From Bradyrhizobium sp. CB1717 (GTDB taxonomy: Bacteria; Pseudomonadota; Alphaproteobacteria; Rhizobiales; Xanthobacteraceae): DNA of 64,000 nt. The notes beneath the pieces are model-generated. The model saw only the letters and a list, made by a program, of their open reading frames with translations, had not been told where the DNA came from and did not search any database. This document shows positions 24,228 to 31,958 of the stretch, one piece after another; position 1 is the first letter of the stretch, and each line of letters starts with the position of its first letter. Position numbers and translations under genes: made by a program. The stretch covers positions 4,278,001 to 4,342,000 of the forward strand of contig NZ_CP121666.1 in the NCBI RefSeq assembly GCF_029714325.1. Reading direction: 5' to 3'.

Positions 24228-25070
24228 CTAGCCGAGTTCAAAGCTGGTCACGCCGAAGACGCGGTCGATCCGCAGCGGCGGGATCGGCCCCGTATACATC
24301 CGCGCCGTCTCGAACACCGGCTTGAGGCCGAGTCCTTCCGCGAGTGCGATCGCCTCGCCATTGACGGCGGGGACATCGAGGAAGATTTCGCCGCCGCCCG
24401 CACTGGCCAGCAAGGCCTGCATGATCGTTTCCGCCGCCGCGCGATCGTCGGCGACGAGCGGGCCGATCTTGCTGCCCGTCCGGCACGGGCGGATCATGCC
24501 CCATGCGGCGAGCCTGCCGTCGCGCAGCAGTGCGCGGCCGACGTGACCTTGTGTGTTGATCCAGGCGCGCAGGAAGGCCGTGCGTGCGGCCGGGAAGACC
24601 GTAGCATCGTCCGCTTCAACCAGTGCGAAGGGGATCGCATCGAGCGCGATGACACCGGTAGGCGGCACCGGCGGCGCGGCGAGGGTGCCGCCATAGCGGA
24701 TGTTGGCGTAGGCAAGCTGGAAGCCGGACTTTTTGTAGTTGTCCTGCTGGGCCACGACGCCGTCGAGCCCGATCACGCGGCCGCCTGCATGCGCGATCGC
24801 CGCGTTCCAGATGCGCAGGCCGTGACCTGCGCCGCGAAGGTCGGCGCGCACGATGTAGAAGCCGAGGAAGGCGAAACGGTCATCGTAATTGACGCAGGAG
24901 ACGGTCGCGACCGGCTCGCCGCCGATCTCGCCGACGAAGAAGCCCCGCGCATCCGGCATCGCAAAGCAGGCGGCGTCGGAGAGGCCCGGATTCCAGCCTT
25001 CGGCCGCGGCCCAGTCGATGGCGAGGGAGATCTCCTCCGGGCGCAGGTTGCGGATCTGCAATTCGCTCAT
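24228..25070 (-). CDS. GNAT family acetyltransferase with C-terminal YitH-like domain
   Basis: The product has 280 residues. An N-terminal GNAT fold (~1-130) has the motif-A-like FYIVRADLRGAGHGLRIWNA that binds acetyl-CoA (RGxGxG-type loop written as RGAGHG). The second half carries a YitH/HolE-like acetyltransferase domain (GVIALDAIPFALVEADDATV, ending AEGLGLKPVFETARMYTG). It is a cytoplasmic transferase for an unknown amine substrate. The ATG at 25070 opens MSELQIRNLR. Divergent from the SDR gene with a 106-base gap. Confidence 0.9.
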   Translation of the reverse strand: MSELQIRNLRPEEISLAIDWAAAEGWNPGLSDAACFAMPDARGFFVGEIGGEPVATVSCVNYDDRFAFLGFYIVRADLRGAGHGLRIWNAAIAHAGGRVIGLDGVVAQQDNYKKSGFQLAYANIRYGGTLAAPPVPPTGVIALDAIPFALVEADDATVFPAARTAFLRAWINTQGHVGRALLRDGRLAAWGMIRPCRTGSKIGPLVADDRAAAETIMQALLASAGGGEIFLDVPAVNGEAIALAEGLGLKPVFETARMYTGPIPPLRIDRVFGVTSFELG

Positions 25071-25176
25071 GACGGATGCCTTCGGGTGGTGGACCTGCCG
25101 GCAGGTCCGGCGGTAGAAGGCCTCATGATAGGCCGGGCCCGCGGCTCGCCTCAACTCCATCGCAAGGATAACGGTC

Positions 25177-25881
25177 ATGGCAGCAGAGAAGGTCGCACTC
25201 GTCACCGCCGGCGGCAGCGGAATGGGAGCGGGCGCTGCGCGGCGGCTGGCGGCGGACGGCTTTCGCGTCGCGATCCTGTCGTCCTCCGGCAAGGGCGAGG
25301 CGCTGGCGGCCGAGCTCGGCGGCCTCGGCGTCACCGGCTCCAACAAGTCGAACGACGACCTGAAGCGCCTCGTTGACGGCGCACTTGCCAAATGGGGACG
25401 CATCGACGTGCTCGTCAACAGTGCGGGCCACGGGCCCCGCGCGCCGATCACGGAGATCACCGACGAGCAGTGGCACACCGGCCTCGACACCTATCTGCTC
25501 AACGTGATCCGTCCGACCCGGCTGGTGACGCCGGTGATGCAGGCGCAGAAGGCCGGCGCCATCATCAACATCTCGACCGCCTGGGCGTTCGAGCCGAGCG
25601 CGATGTTTCCGACCTCCGCGGTGTTCCGCGCCGGGCTCGCCGCGTTCACGAAGATCTTCACCGACACCCATGCCGCCGACAACATCCGCATGAACAACGT
25701 GCTGCCGGGCTGGATCGACAGCCTGCCGCAAACCGATGCGCGCCGCGACAGCGTGCCGATGCAGCGTTACGGCAAGGTCGAGGAGATCGCCGCGACGATC
25801 TCGTTCCTGGCGTCCGACGGCGCGGCCTACATCACCGGCCAGAACATCCGAGTCGATGGCGGACTGACGCGCTCGGTCTGA
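25177..25881 (+). CDS. SDR-family oxidoreductase lacking the canonical YxxxK
   Basis: The product has 234 residues. The Rossmann glycine motif is TAGGSGMGAGAA, and NSAGHG (NAG position) and the C-terminal ASDGAAYITGQNIRVDGG are typical SDR. At the place of the YxxxK active site the sequence is MFPTSAVFRAGLAAF: no Tyr precedes and Arg stands for Lys. The usual Ser of INIS is present. It may not be a standard dehydrogenase. The ATG at 25177 follows AAGGATAACGGTC. Convergent to nothing; it faces the outer-membrane protein gene downstream. Confidence 0.88.
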   Translation: MAAEKVALVTAGGSGMGAGAARRLAADGFRVAILSSSGKGEALAAELGGLGVTGSNKSNDDLKRLVDGALAKWGRIDVLVNSAGHGPRAPITEITDEQWHTGLDTYLLNVIRPTRLVTPVMQAQKAGAIINISTAWAFEPSAMFPTSAVFRAGLAAFTKIFTDTHAADNIRMNNVLPGWIDSLPQTDARRDSVPMQRYGKVEEIAATISFLASDGAAYITGQNIRVDGGLTRSV

Positions 25882-26152
25882 GACGGCGCGCGGATTCGCC
25901 TGCACCTTGTGTCGTGACGCGCCGCCGGCTTGCTTCGCGCGTCACTGCGGCAGGCGCGATGCGTGGCACCGAGGTCACACTCGTCACACGACTTGCGCGA
26001 TAAGTCACTGATTGCGTCACAGTCCCTACGAACTGCGCGCCAGGCCGAGACGCGCGAGCGGTGCTCCGCCTATTCCCCCATCTGCGCCGGATCGCTCCCG
26101 CCTGCGCGCATCGAAAACGCGAGATCAAGCGCGTGGGGGAATGGAGACTGGA

Positions 26153-26980
26153 ATGAACAAGTTCTTGCTTGCGGTCGCTTCGATTGTGCTCGGCGCCGCA
26201 TCCGCGCAGGCCGCCGACCTTGCCGCGCAATACACGAAGGCGCCCGCGATGGCGCCGGCCTATAACTGGACCGGCTTCTACGTCGGCGGCACTGTCGGCG
26301 GGCAATGGGGCAGCGCCGACCTGACCACCTCGACGGTATACTCGCCGACCGGCTATTTCGCCACCAGCAGCGTTCCCGCGATCAACACGATCGGCGCCCA
26401 GGGCGTCAACAGCTCCAGCGTCACCGGCGGCTTCACCGCAGGCTACAACTGGCAGGTCAACCACGCGGTGCTCGGCCTCGAAGGCGACATCAACTATTTC
26501 GGCTTCAAGGGCAGCGCGACCGGTTCGGCTCTCTATCCCTGCTGCGCGCCGACAGGCTTTACCGTCTCGTCGTCGGTCTCGGCCGACTGGCTCGCCACCA
26601 TCCGCGGCCGCATCGGTTTCCTCGCGGCTCCAACCTGGCTGCTCTACGCCACGGGCGGTGCGGCGATCGCCGAGGTGAAGGGCAATTTCAACTTCACCGA
26701 CACGTTCGCGGCCGCGACGGAATCGGCCACGATCCGTGATACGCGGGTCGGCTGGACTGCGGGCGTCGGTACCGAATACGCCTTCGGAGGCGGCTGGTCG
26801 CTCAAGGCCGAATATCTCTACGTCGATCTCGGGCGCAGCACGGTGACCAGCACCAATTTGGCCGACCTTGGAACGCGATACCCAACCAACGTCTACACCC
26901 ACTCGGTCGACCTCACGTCGAACATCGTGCGCGTCGGCGTGAACTACAAGTTCGGCGGACCCGTCGTCGCCAGGTACTGA
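26153..26980 (+). CDS. Outer-membrane beta-barrel protein (Omp25/Omp31 type)
   Basis: The product has 275 residues: signal peptide MNKFLLAVASIVLGAASAQA, then an eight-stranded barrel with alternating hydrophobics. It has the family start YNWTGFYVGGTVGGQWG, the central GFTAGYNWQVNHAVLGLEGD, GGAAIAEVKGNFNF, and the ending VRVGVNYKFGG. Such proteins are abundant surface porin-like barrels in Rhizobiales. GGAGACTGG lies upstream of the ATG at 26153. The long upstream gap to the SDR contains nothing else recognised. A terminator follows. Confidence 0.93.
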   Translation: MNKFLLAVASIVLGAASAQAADLAAQYTKAPAMAPAYNWTGFYVGGTVGGQWGSADLTTSTVYSPTGYFATSSVPAINTIGAQGVNSSSVTGGFTAGYNWQVNHAVLGLEGDINYFGFKGSATGSALYPCCAPTGFTVSSSVSADWLATIRGRIGFLAAPTWLLYATGGAAIAEVKGNFNFTDTFAAATESATIRDTRVGWTAGVGTEYAFGGGWSLKAEYLYVDLGRSTVTSTNLADLGTRYPTNVYTHSVDLTSNIVRVGVNYKFGGPVVARY

Positions 26981-27005
26981 GCCCATCCCGTTCCGGATCT
27001 GGTGT

Positions 27006-27032
27006 GAAAGCCCCGGCCAAGCCGGGGCTTTC
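27006..27032. terminator. Bidirectional rho-independent terminator
   Basis: A perfect 12-bp stem GAAAGCCCCGGC/GCCGGGGCTTTC has a CAA loop. The T-rich ends on each strand could stop both the barrel gene (plus) and the hydrolase gene (minus, stop at 27044). Confidence 0.8.
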
Positions 27033-27043
27033 TGCTTTGAAGC

Positions 27044-28216
27044 TCAGCCGCCATGCACGGCGACCAGATGCGCCAGCGCCGGCAAAATCTTGTAGCGGGC
27101 GATCTCGTGCGGATATTCGCCCCGATTGGCGAGCAGCACGATGCCGATCCGCCGCGCCGGCACGAGGCCGAGATAGCCGGAGGCGTTGTTGAGGCCGCCC
27201 GGCTTGTCGACGACGGTGACATCGGGAAGATGCACCGTTTCCCAGGCCATGCCTTGCCCGAATTTCCCGTCGACGCGGAAGGCTTCGCGCTGCGTCATCC
27301 GCAGCGCCTCGTGCAAATGCGGATCGACCGAGCGGCCGTCGAGGCAGGCCGCGACAAAGGTCGAAAGATCCCGCGCTGAGGAGAACATCTGGCCGGTGCC
27401 GGCAAAGTCAAAATAGCTCTGCTGGTTGCCGACCGGGCCGATCGCCATGCCCTGATCCGAATAGCCCTGGACCGCGCGCTGCATCGAGGCCGCGTCCATG
27501 ACGGCGCGGTTGTCCTCGCCACGCTCGGGCACGGAGGTCGCGGTCATGCCGAGCGGTTTGAGGATGCGCTGCTCGAAGAGGGTTGCGATCGGCGCGCGGT
27601 AGCAATTCTCGAGCACGAGCTGGAGCAGCACGTAGCCGGCGTGGCTGTAGATGCGTTGCTTGCCGGGCTGCTCGCCGGCCTGCGGTTTCCAGGCGTTGAG
27701 CAACTCGATGAACTGTACCCGCGAGAACTGCTCGTTCGGCCAGGGCGGATGGTCGGTCGGCAGCAGCAGCCCCGACGTGTGGGTGACGAGCTCGCCGACG
27801 GTGACGCGGCGGATATAGTCGCCGTCGAGCTCGGGAAGGTATTTCTGCAGACGGTCGTCGAGCCGCAGCTCACCGCGAAGCGTCCCCAGCGCGACCAGCG
27901 TCGCCTCGAACGGCTTGCGCAGCGAGGCGAGGTTGAACAGCGTGTCCGATGTCACCGGCCGTCGTGGGGTGTCGTCGGCAAAGCCATAGTTGAAGAACTC
28001 GACATGGCGGCCGGCATAGAGCGCGGCGGCGAGGCCGCCCGGATGTTCCGACGTCGCGGTCGGCCCGAGCTCGGCGGCGACGATATCGCGCATCTGCGCG
28101 ATCATGTCGGAATCCGCCGATGCACGGCGCGGGCGAAGCGCGATCGCAAGAGGAATGAGCGCGGCCCGGGCGAGCGTTCGCCGGGTGATCGGGGATGAGA
28201 TGACAACAGGCGGCAC
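27044..28216 (-). CDS. Serine beta-lactamase-fold hydrolase (class C/esterase EstB type)
   Basis: The product has about 390 residues. The SxxK motif is NLASLRKPF, the YxN position is YSHAGY, and the KTG position is written DKPGG: a weakly changed beta-lactamase triad, as in esterases and D-aminopeptidases. TAT-like or Sec signal sequence with twin Arg (TRRTLARAALIPLAIALRP) at the N-terminus. The frame runs upstream into a repeat element, so the true start is probably a GTG at 28216; confidence in the start is low. Downstream is a shared terminator with the barrel protein. The substrate is unknown. Confidence 0.85.
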   Translation of the reverse strand: MPPVVISSPITRRTLARAALIPLAIALRPRRASADSDMIAQMRDIVAAELGPTATSEHPGGLAAALYAGRHVEFFNYGFADDTPRRPVTSDTLFNLASLRKPFEATLVALGTLRGELRLDDRLQKYLPELDGDYIRRVTVGELVTHTSGLLLPTDHPPWPNEQFSRVQFIELLNAWKPQAGEQPGKQRIYSHAGYVLLQLVLENCYRAPIATLFEQRILKPLGMTATSVPERGEDNRAVMDAASMQRAVQGYSDQGMAIGPVGNQQSYFDFAGTGQMFSSARDLSTFVAACLDGRSVDPHLHEALRMTQREAFRVDGKFGQGMAWETVHLPDVTVVDKPGGLNNASGYLGLVPARRIGIVLLANRGEYPHEIARYKILPALAHLVAVHGG

Positions 28217-28321
28217 GTGCTCGGATGATTGATGCTTGTGCGCCCCCGGCTCTCTTTTTAGCGGGGAGGAGGCGAGGTCCCAATTCACGATTGCGCGTTG
28301 TGGGTTCCGCGTGGTGCGCCT

Positions 28322-28407
28322 GTAGCCCGGATGGAGCGAAGCGCAATCCGGGACCGTCGTTGCTTGGGGCAAAGATCCCGGATTGCGCTGCGCTCCATCC
28401 GGGCTAC
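28322..28407. repeat. Palindromic intergenic repeat (GTAGCCCGGATGGAGCGAAG family)
   Basis: The left arm GTAGCCCGGATGGAGCGAAG, continuing CGCAATCCGGGA, and the right arm TCCCGGATTGCGCTGCGCTC, continuing CATCCGGGCTAC, are near-perfect inverse copies around a 24-base spacer. It separates the hydrolase from the ArsR operator region. Confidence 0.9.
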
Positions 28408-28424
28408 GCTACGCGCAGTTTAAC

Positions 28425-28440
28425 TTAGCCTATCAGCTAA
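28425..28440 (+). promoter_or_regulatory. ArsR operator, distal copy
   Basis: TTAGC-N6-GCTAA inverted repeat 22 bases upstream of the -10/-35 promoter start and 50 bases, centre to centre, from an identical site over the start codon. A likely autorepressor site. Confidence 0.7.
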
Positions 28441-28446
28441 CAATTG

Positions 28447-28475
28447 TTGACACCGGCCACTCGGGGTCTTATAGT
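28447..28475 (+). promoter_or_regulatory. Sigma-70-type promoter of the ArsR/SRPBCC operon
   Basis: The -35 TTGACA (28447-28452) and -10 TATAGT (28470-28475) are separated by 17 bases, near consensus. The transcript should start at about 28482, essentially at the ATG (28483), so the mRNA is probably leaderless. Confidence 0.75.
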
Positions 28476-28490
28476 TAGCTCCATGGCTAA
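28475..28490 (+). promoter_or_regulatory. ArsR operator, proximal copy over the start codon
   Basis: TTAGC-N6-GCTAA inverted repeat identical in arms and spacing to the distal copy. It overlaps the end of the -10 box and the ATG, so a bound repressor would block initiation. Confidence 0.7.
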
Positions 28491-28866
28491 CCAATTGAAC
28501 CGACTCGATCAGATCTTCGCAGCGCTCGCCGATCCCACACGGCGGGCGATCGTGATGCGGCTGTGCGCCGGAGAAGCCTCGGTCGGCGAGCTCGCCGACC
28601 CCTTCGACATGGCGCTGCCGAGCTTCATGAAACACATCCACGTTCTGGAAGTGAGCGGGCTGGTCGAGTCGGAGAAGTCCGGCCGTGTGCGGACCTGCCG
28701 GCTCAGCCCGGACGCGCTCGTCGGCGCGGAAGACTGGTTCCAGCAGCAGCGCGCGATCTGGGAGGCGCGGCTCGACCGGTTCGAAGCCTATGTGATGAAG
28801 CTGAAGAAGGAGAGGGCGGCCGCCAAGCGGCCGTCGCGTACAACCAAGAAGAAAGGTTCCGAGTGA
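28483..28866 (+). CDS. ArsR-family transcriptional repressor
   Basis: The product has 127 residues. The winged helix is clear: QIFAALADPTRRAIVMRLCA, SVGELADPFDMALPSFMKHI and HVLEVSGLVESEKSGRVRTC, then a basic tail. The subtype pairs with SRPBCC proteins in many bacteria. No metal-binding Cys pair typical of arsenic sensors (CxC) is seen, so a non-metal signal is likely. The ATG at 28483 sits directly at the predicted transcription start. Its stop codon overlaps the next ATG. It should repress its own operon through the two operators described. Confidence 0.92.
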   Translation: MANQLNRLDQIFAALADPTRRAIVMRLCAGEASVGELADPFDMALPSFMKHIHVLEVSGLVESEKSGRVRTCRLSPDALVGAEDWFQQQRAIWEARLDRFEAYVMKLKKERAAAKRPSRTTKKKGSE

Positions 28867-29357
28867 TGACGAATTCTGCCAACCCCGCCCTGTCGCAATG
28901 GTCGCTCGACCGCGAGATCGTGATGTCGCGCGTGATCGACGCGCCGCGCGATCTGGTGTTCGAGGCGTGGTCCGACCCGAAGCATCTGCCGCAATGGTTC
29001 GGGCCGAAGGGTTTCAAGCTCGAGACCTTCGAGATCGACGTCCGCGTCGGCGGCGTCTGGCGCTTCAACATGATCGGTCCCGACGGGACGGTGTATCCGA
29101 ACCGGATGCGCTTTCGCCGTATCGAGCGGCCCTCGCTGATGGAGATGGACCACGGCACCGACCAGGATGATGATCCCGGCATGTTCCGCTTCACCGTCAC
29201 CTTTGCCGAGCAGAGCAACGGCAAGACGGTGCTGATGATGCGGCAACTGGCCTCGAGCACGGAGCAGCGCGACGGCATGATCGGCTTCGGCGCGGTCGAA
29301 TACGGCTACCAGACGCTGGATAAGCTGGCGGCGTATGTGGCTGGGATGAAGAGGTAG
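28866..29357 (+). CDS. SRPBCC (AHSA1-type) domain protein
   Basis: The product has 163 residues. The START/SRPBCC fold is marked by SRVIDAPRDLVFEAWSDPKH, LPQWFGPKGFKLETFEIDVR, GGVWRFNMIGPDG and GYQTLDKLAAYVAG. Such proteins bind small hydrophobic ligands or act as co-chaperone-like domains. The ATG (28866) overlaps the ArsR stop (TGATG), so the two are co-translated. This ArsR plus SRPBCC pairing is common and usually links to a ligand-responsive resistance function; the ligand is not known. Confidence 0.93.
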   Translation: MTNSANPALSQWSLDREIVMSRVIDAPRDLVFEAWSDPKHLPQWFGPKGFKLETFEIDVRVGGVWRFNMIGPDGTVYPNRMRFRRIERPSLMEMDHGTDQDDDPGMFRFTVTFAEQSNGKTVLMMRQLASSTEQRDGMIGFGAVEYGYQTLDKLAAYVAGMKR

Positions 29358-29371
29358 CGGCACCTTCAGTC

Positions 29372-29494
29372 GTCATGCCCGGGCTTGACCCGCCTGCGCG
29401 GCCGAAGCCGCTTCGGCGAGGCGAAGGCCCGGGCATCCACGTCTGGCGTCTTGTGCGGAAGCGCGTGGATGGCCGGGTCAAGCCCGGCCATGAC
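29372..29494. repeat. Palindromic intergenic repeat (GTCATGCCCGGGCTTGACCC family)
   Basis: The left arm GTCATGCCCGGGCTTGACCC and the right arm GGGTCAAGCCCGGCCATGAC are inverse copies, with a second inner inverted pair (GCCCGGGCATCCACG / CGTGGATGGCCGGG). It lies between convergent genes. Confidence 0.85.
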
Positions 29495-29526
29495 TGATGA
29501 GAGAACTGCGCCGCCTCACTCGTCCT

Positions 29527-30501
29527 TCACTCCCCCTTGAGCCCGGCCTCGCGGATCAGCACGCTCCATCTCTGCGTCTCGTTGTCGATGAACTGTCCGA
29601 ATTCGGCGGCGGTGCCGGTGCGCACCTCCAGGCCCTGCGCGGTGAGCCTGTCCTTCACGGCGGGCTCGGTGAGCACGCGCGCGACTTCGGCCTGCAGCTT
29701 GTCGACGATCGGCCGCGGCGTCGTGGCCGGTGCCATGAAGCCGAACCAGCCGGCGGCGATCACGTTCGGAAATCCCTGTTCGCGCAAGGTCGGCGCCTGC
29801 CGATAGAGCGGGCTGCGCTCGCTGGAAGCGACGCCGAGCACTCTGAACTTGCCGCTCTGGATGTAGGGCAGCGCGGTCGGCAGCGCCGTCAGCGTCGCAT
29901 CGACGCGGCCCGCAAGCAGCTCGGTGTAGGAGGCCGCGTCGCCGCGGAAGGGGATGTTGAGTCCCTTGACGCCGGCGTCCCGAAACAGGAGCTCGCCGGC
30001 GAGATGCGGCTGCGAACCGGCGCCGGGCGAGGCGAAGGTCAGCCCGTCAGGCTTCGACTTGCCGTAGGCGATCAGCTCGGGGAGCGTCTTGAACGGCGCC
30101 TCGGCGCTGATGATCAGGAACAGCGGCGCGACCACCGCCATCGCGACGGGCTGAAGATCCGCGCGGTCGTAGGTGAGCTTGCCGAACAGCGCTTCCGCGG
30201 TGGCGTAGGGCGCCGCGACGTAGAGAAAGGTGTAGCCGTCGCCCGGCGCATGCGCGACGAGATCGTTCGCGATGCGCGTGCCGGCGCCCGGCTTGTTTTC
30301 GACGATGAACTGCTGGTGCAGGCTGCGGCCGAGCTCTTCGGCAAGGAGGCGCAGCGAGATGTCGTTGGAGCCGCCGGGCCCGTAGGGCGAGATCAGCCGC
30401 ACCAGGCGCGACGGCCAGGCGTCTTCAGCCTGCGCGGCGAATGGAAATCCGGACAGGGAAAGGGCGAGCGTGCCCAGCAATGTTCGGCGCGTGATGGTCA
30501 T
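29527..30501 (-). CDS. Tripartite tricarboxylate transporter substrate-binding protein (Bug family)
   Basis: The product has 324 residues with an RR-containing signal peptide (MTITRRTLLGTLALSLSGFP). The mature part has the Bug fold: RLVRLISPYGPGGSNDISLR, FIVENKPGAGTRIANDLVAH, LTFASPGAGSQPHLAGELLF, and KLQAEVARVLTEPAVKDRLT. These periplasmic proteins capture a dicarboxylate or other organic acid for the TctAB transporter, which is not present in this window. The ATG at 30501 follows GGGAGGCCAAC. It lies 37 bases downstream of the IclR gene on the same strand, so they may be one unit. Confidence 0.95.
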   Translation of the reverse strand: MTITRRTLLGTLALSLSGFPFAAQAEDAWPSRLVRLISPYGPGGSNDISLRLLAEELGRSLHQQFIVENKPGAGTRIANDLVAHAPGDGYTFLYVAAPYATAEALFGKLTYDRADLQPVAMAVVAPLFLIISAEAPFKTLPELIAYGKSKPDGLTFASPGAGSQPHLAGELLFRDAGVKGLNIPFRGDAASYTELLAGRVDATLTALPTALPYIQSGKFRVLGVASSERSPLYRQAPTLREQGFPNVIAAGWFGFMAPATTPRPIVDKLQAEVARVLTEPAVKDRLTAQGLEVRTGTAAEFGQFIDNETQRWSVLIREAGLKGE

Positions 30502-30537
30502 GTTGGCCTCCCGGGGGTGGAGCGCCAGTGTTCTTGT

Positions 30538-31419
30538 TCATCTCCTGGCCCTCTTCTTGTTTTGTTTTGTCTCGGCCGTCGGCCTTGCCGTGCCGACGAT
30601 GGCGCGGATGCTATCGGCGAGTGCCGCGATGCGCGGGCCGATCTCGCCCTCCAGCTGGCCCGGCTGGAGCCGGAACGCGGGGATGCCGCAATTGATCGAG
30701 AACGACTGCCTGGTTTCGCTCGCGTGAAACAGTGGCGCCGCGACGGCGTGGATCGAGGCCATGTATTCGCCCCAGCAGACGCAGAAGCCACGGCTCGCGC
30801 ATTGCACGAGACCGGCGCGGTATTTTTCGCGGAAGGCTGACCAGAGTTCGCCGTCCTCGCTTGCGAGACGCTCTTCGAGGAGTGCGGCATCGGTCTGCGG
30901 CAAGGTTGCAGCCGCGGCGCGGCCCATCGCCGTCATGACCACGGGAATGGGCATGCCGATGTCGGGGACGTGCGGGCCGACGTCGCCGGAGCGTGCGGTC
31001 TCGACATAGATCATGGAGGTCGCATCCAGCAGGCCGATGGAGACGGTGCCGCGCACGCTCTGCGCAAGCTCCTGCATCAGGGGTCGCGCGACCTGGCGGA
31101 ACTGCATGTCGGCGAGTAGCGGATGCGCCATGCGAAGTGTGCGCGCACCGACGCGATATTTGGCGCGATCGGCATCGTAGCGGAGATAGCCAAGCTCGGC
31201 GAGCGTATGCGTCAGCCGCGCCACCGTCGGTCGCGGAAGCCCCGTCAGAATCGACAGCTCCATGTTGCCGAGCAACGTCGTCCCGGCCTTGAAGGCTTCG
31301 AGCACCACGAGGCCCTTTGCGAGTGTCGTCGCGAACGCGGCATCATCGCCGCGCGACGCCAGCACCGCGGCGGCGGACGAGGAAGCTTGGGGCGCTCTGG
31401 ACCGAATAGTTTGGACCAT
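30538..31419 (-). CDS. IclR-family transcriptional regulator
   Basis: The product has 293 residues. A winged HTH at ~35-90 (LAKGLVVLEAFKAGTTLLGN, MELSILTGLPRPTVARLTHT) is followed by an IclR effector domain (RVGARTLRMAHPLLADMQFR, IGLLDATSMIYVETARSGD, GEYMASIHAVAAPLFHA). The long basic/Lys-rich C-tail TETKQNKKRARR is extra. It probably controls the downstream Bug gene in response to an organic acid. The start is at 31419 within three degenerate direct repeats that may be its own operator. Confidence 0.92.
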   Translation of the reverse strand: MVQTIRSRAPQASSSAAAVLASRGDDAAFATTLAKGLVVLEAFKAGTTLLGNMELSILTGLPRPTVARLTHTLAELGYLRYDADRAKYRVGARTLRMAHPLLADMQFRQVARPLMQELAQSVRGTVSIGLLDATSMIYVETARSGDVGPHVPDIGMPIPVVMTAMGRAAAATLPQTDAALLEERLASEDGELWSAFREKYRAGLVQCASRGFCVCWGEYMASIHAVAAPLFHASETRQSFSINCGIPAFRLQPGQLEGEIGPRIAALADSIRAIVGTARPTAETKQNKKRARR

Positions 31420-31459
31420 AGGCTTCTTATGGACGAATAAACCAATATTGTCGAATAAA
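31398..31459 (-). promoter_or_regulatory. Degenerate direct repeats around the IclR start
   Basis: TGGACCGAATAG (31398-31409), TGGACGAATAAA (31430-31441) and TTGTCGAATAAA (31448-31459) share a GACGAATA core. The first lies within the coding start, the others just upstream, in an AT-rich tract. Possible autoregulatory IclR sites. Confidence 0.4.
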
Positions 31460-31835
31460 TATAGTATTCATCCAACTCTGTCCGATATGTGGACAGCTTC
31501 CACTCTCATCGCGATCAAGGAGCGTCGCTCTGCGGCCTTGGATTGCAGATGTTCTTTGGGGCCATCCATGAAACGTCATGATCTCCTCGCCTTGGGCAAA
31601 GAGGTTGTCGTTGCTGCGACTCCGTCGATGCTCCAGGTCTTCGCCAAATTCTCACGTCCATGCAGAAAAAGAGCGGCGAACTCTGGAAGGAGATCGAGAT
31701 CATTGAGTAGCGCCGAGCGCTCGCTTCGTCGTCCGCATCAGCGGGACATAGCGATGCCGAAAGAGTTCGTCGTGATTCATATTCATGGTTTGGGTGGGCG
31801 CTTTCCATCGCGAAACTTTCAGCAGCCTTCGCGAA
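31460..31835. other. Gene-poor stretch upstream of the membrane protein
   Basis: About 375 bases without a credible complete gene. A short frame at about 31640-31708 ends in MQKKSGELWKEIEIIE and a TAG; it reads like the C-terminus of a protein but has no start or upstream continuation, so it could be a decayed gene end or chance. No known RNA was recognised. Confidence 0.4.
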
Positions 31836-31913
31836 TATGACAGCGCGCAGCGCTATTATGACAGTATCATGACATCGATTTCTGTCGCGCCGTGCTACCA
31901 GTTTATGACAGAA
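31836..31913 (+). promoter_or_regulatory. Cluster of TATGACAG half-sites upstream of the membrane protein
   Basis: TATGACAG at 31836-31843 and 31857-31864 (21 bp apart), TCATGACA at 31867-31874, inverse TTTCTGTC at 31879-31886 and TATGACAGAA at 31904-31913. The half-site matches an arm of the perfect palindrome at 53605-53626. Direction and regulator are inferred. Confidence 0.4.
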
Positions 31914-31958
31914 TTGCTACCGCTAGATGTCACGTCGATTACAGCGGAGCGATTCATC

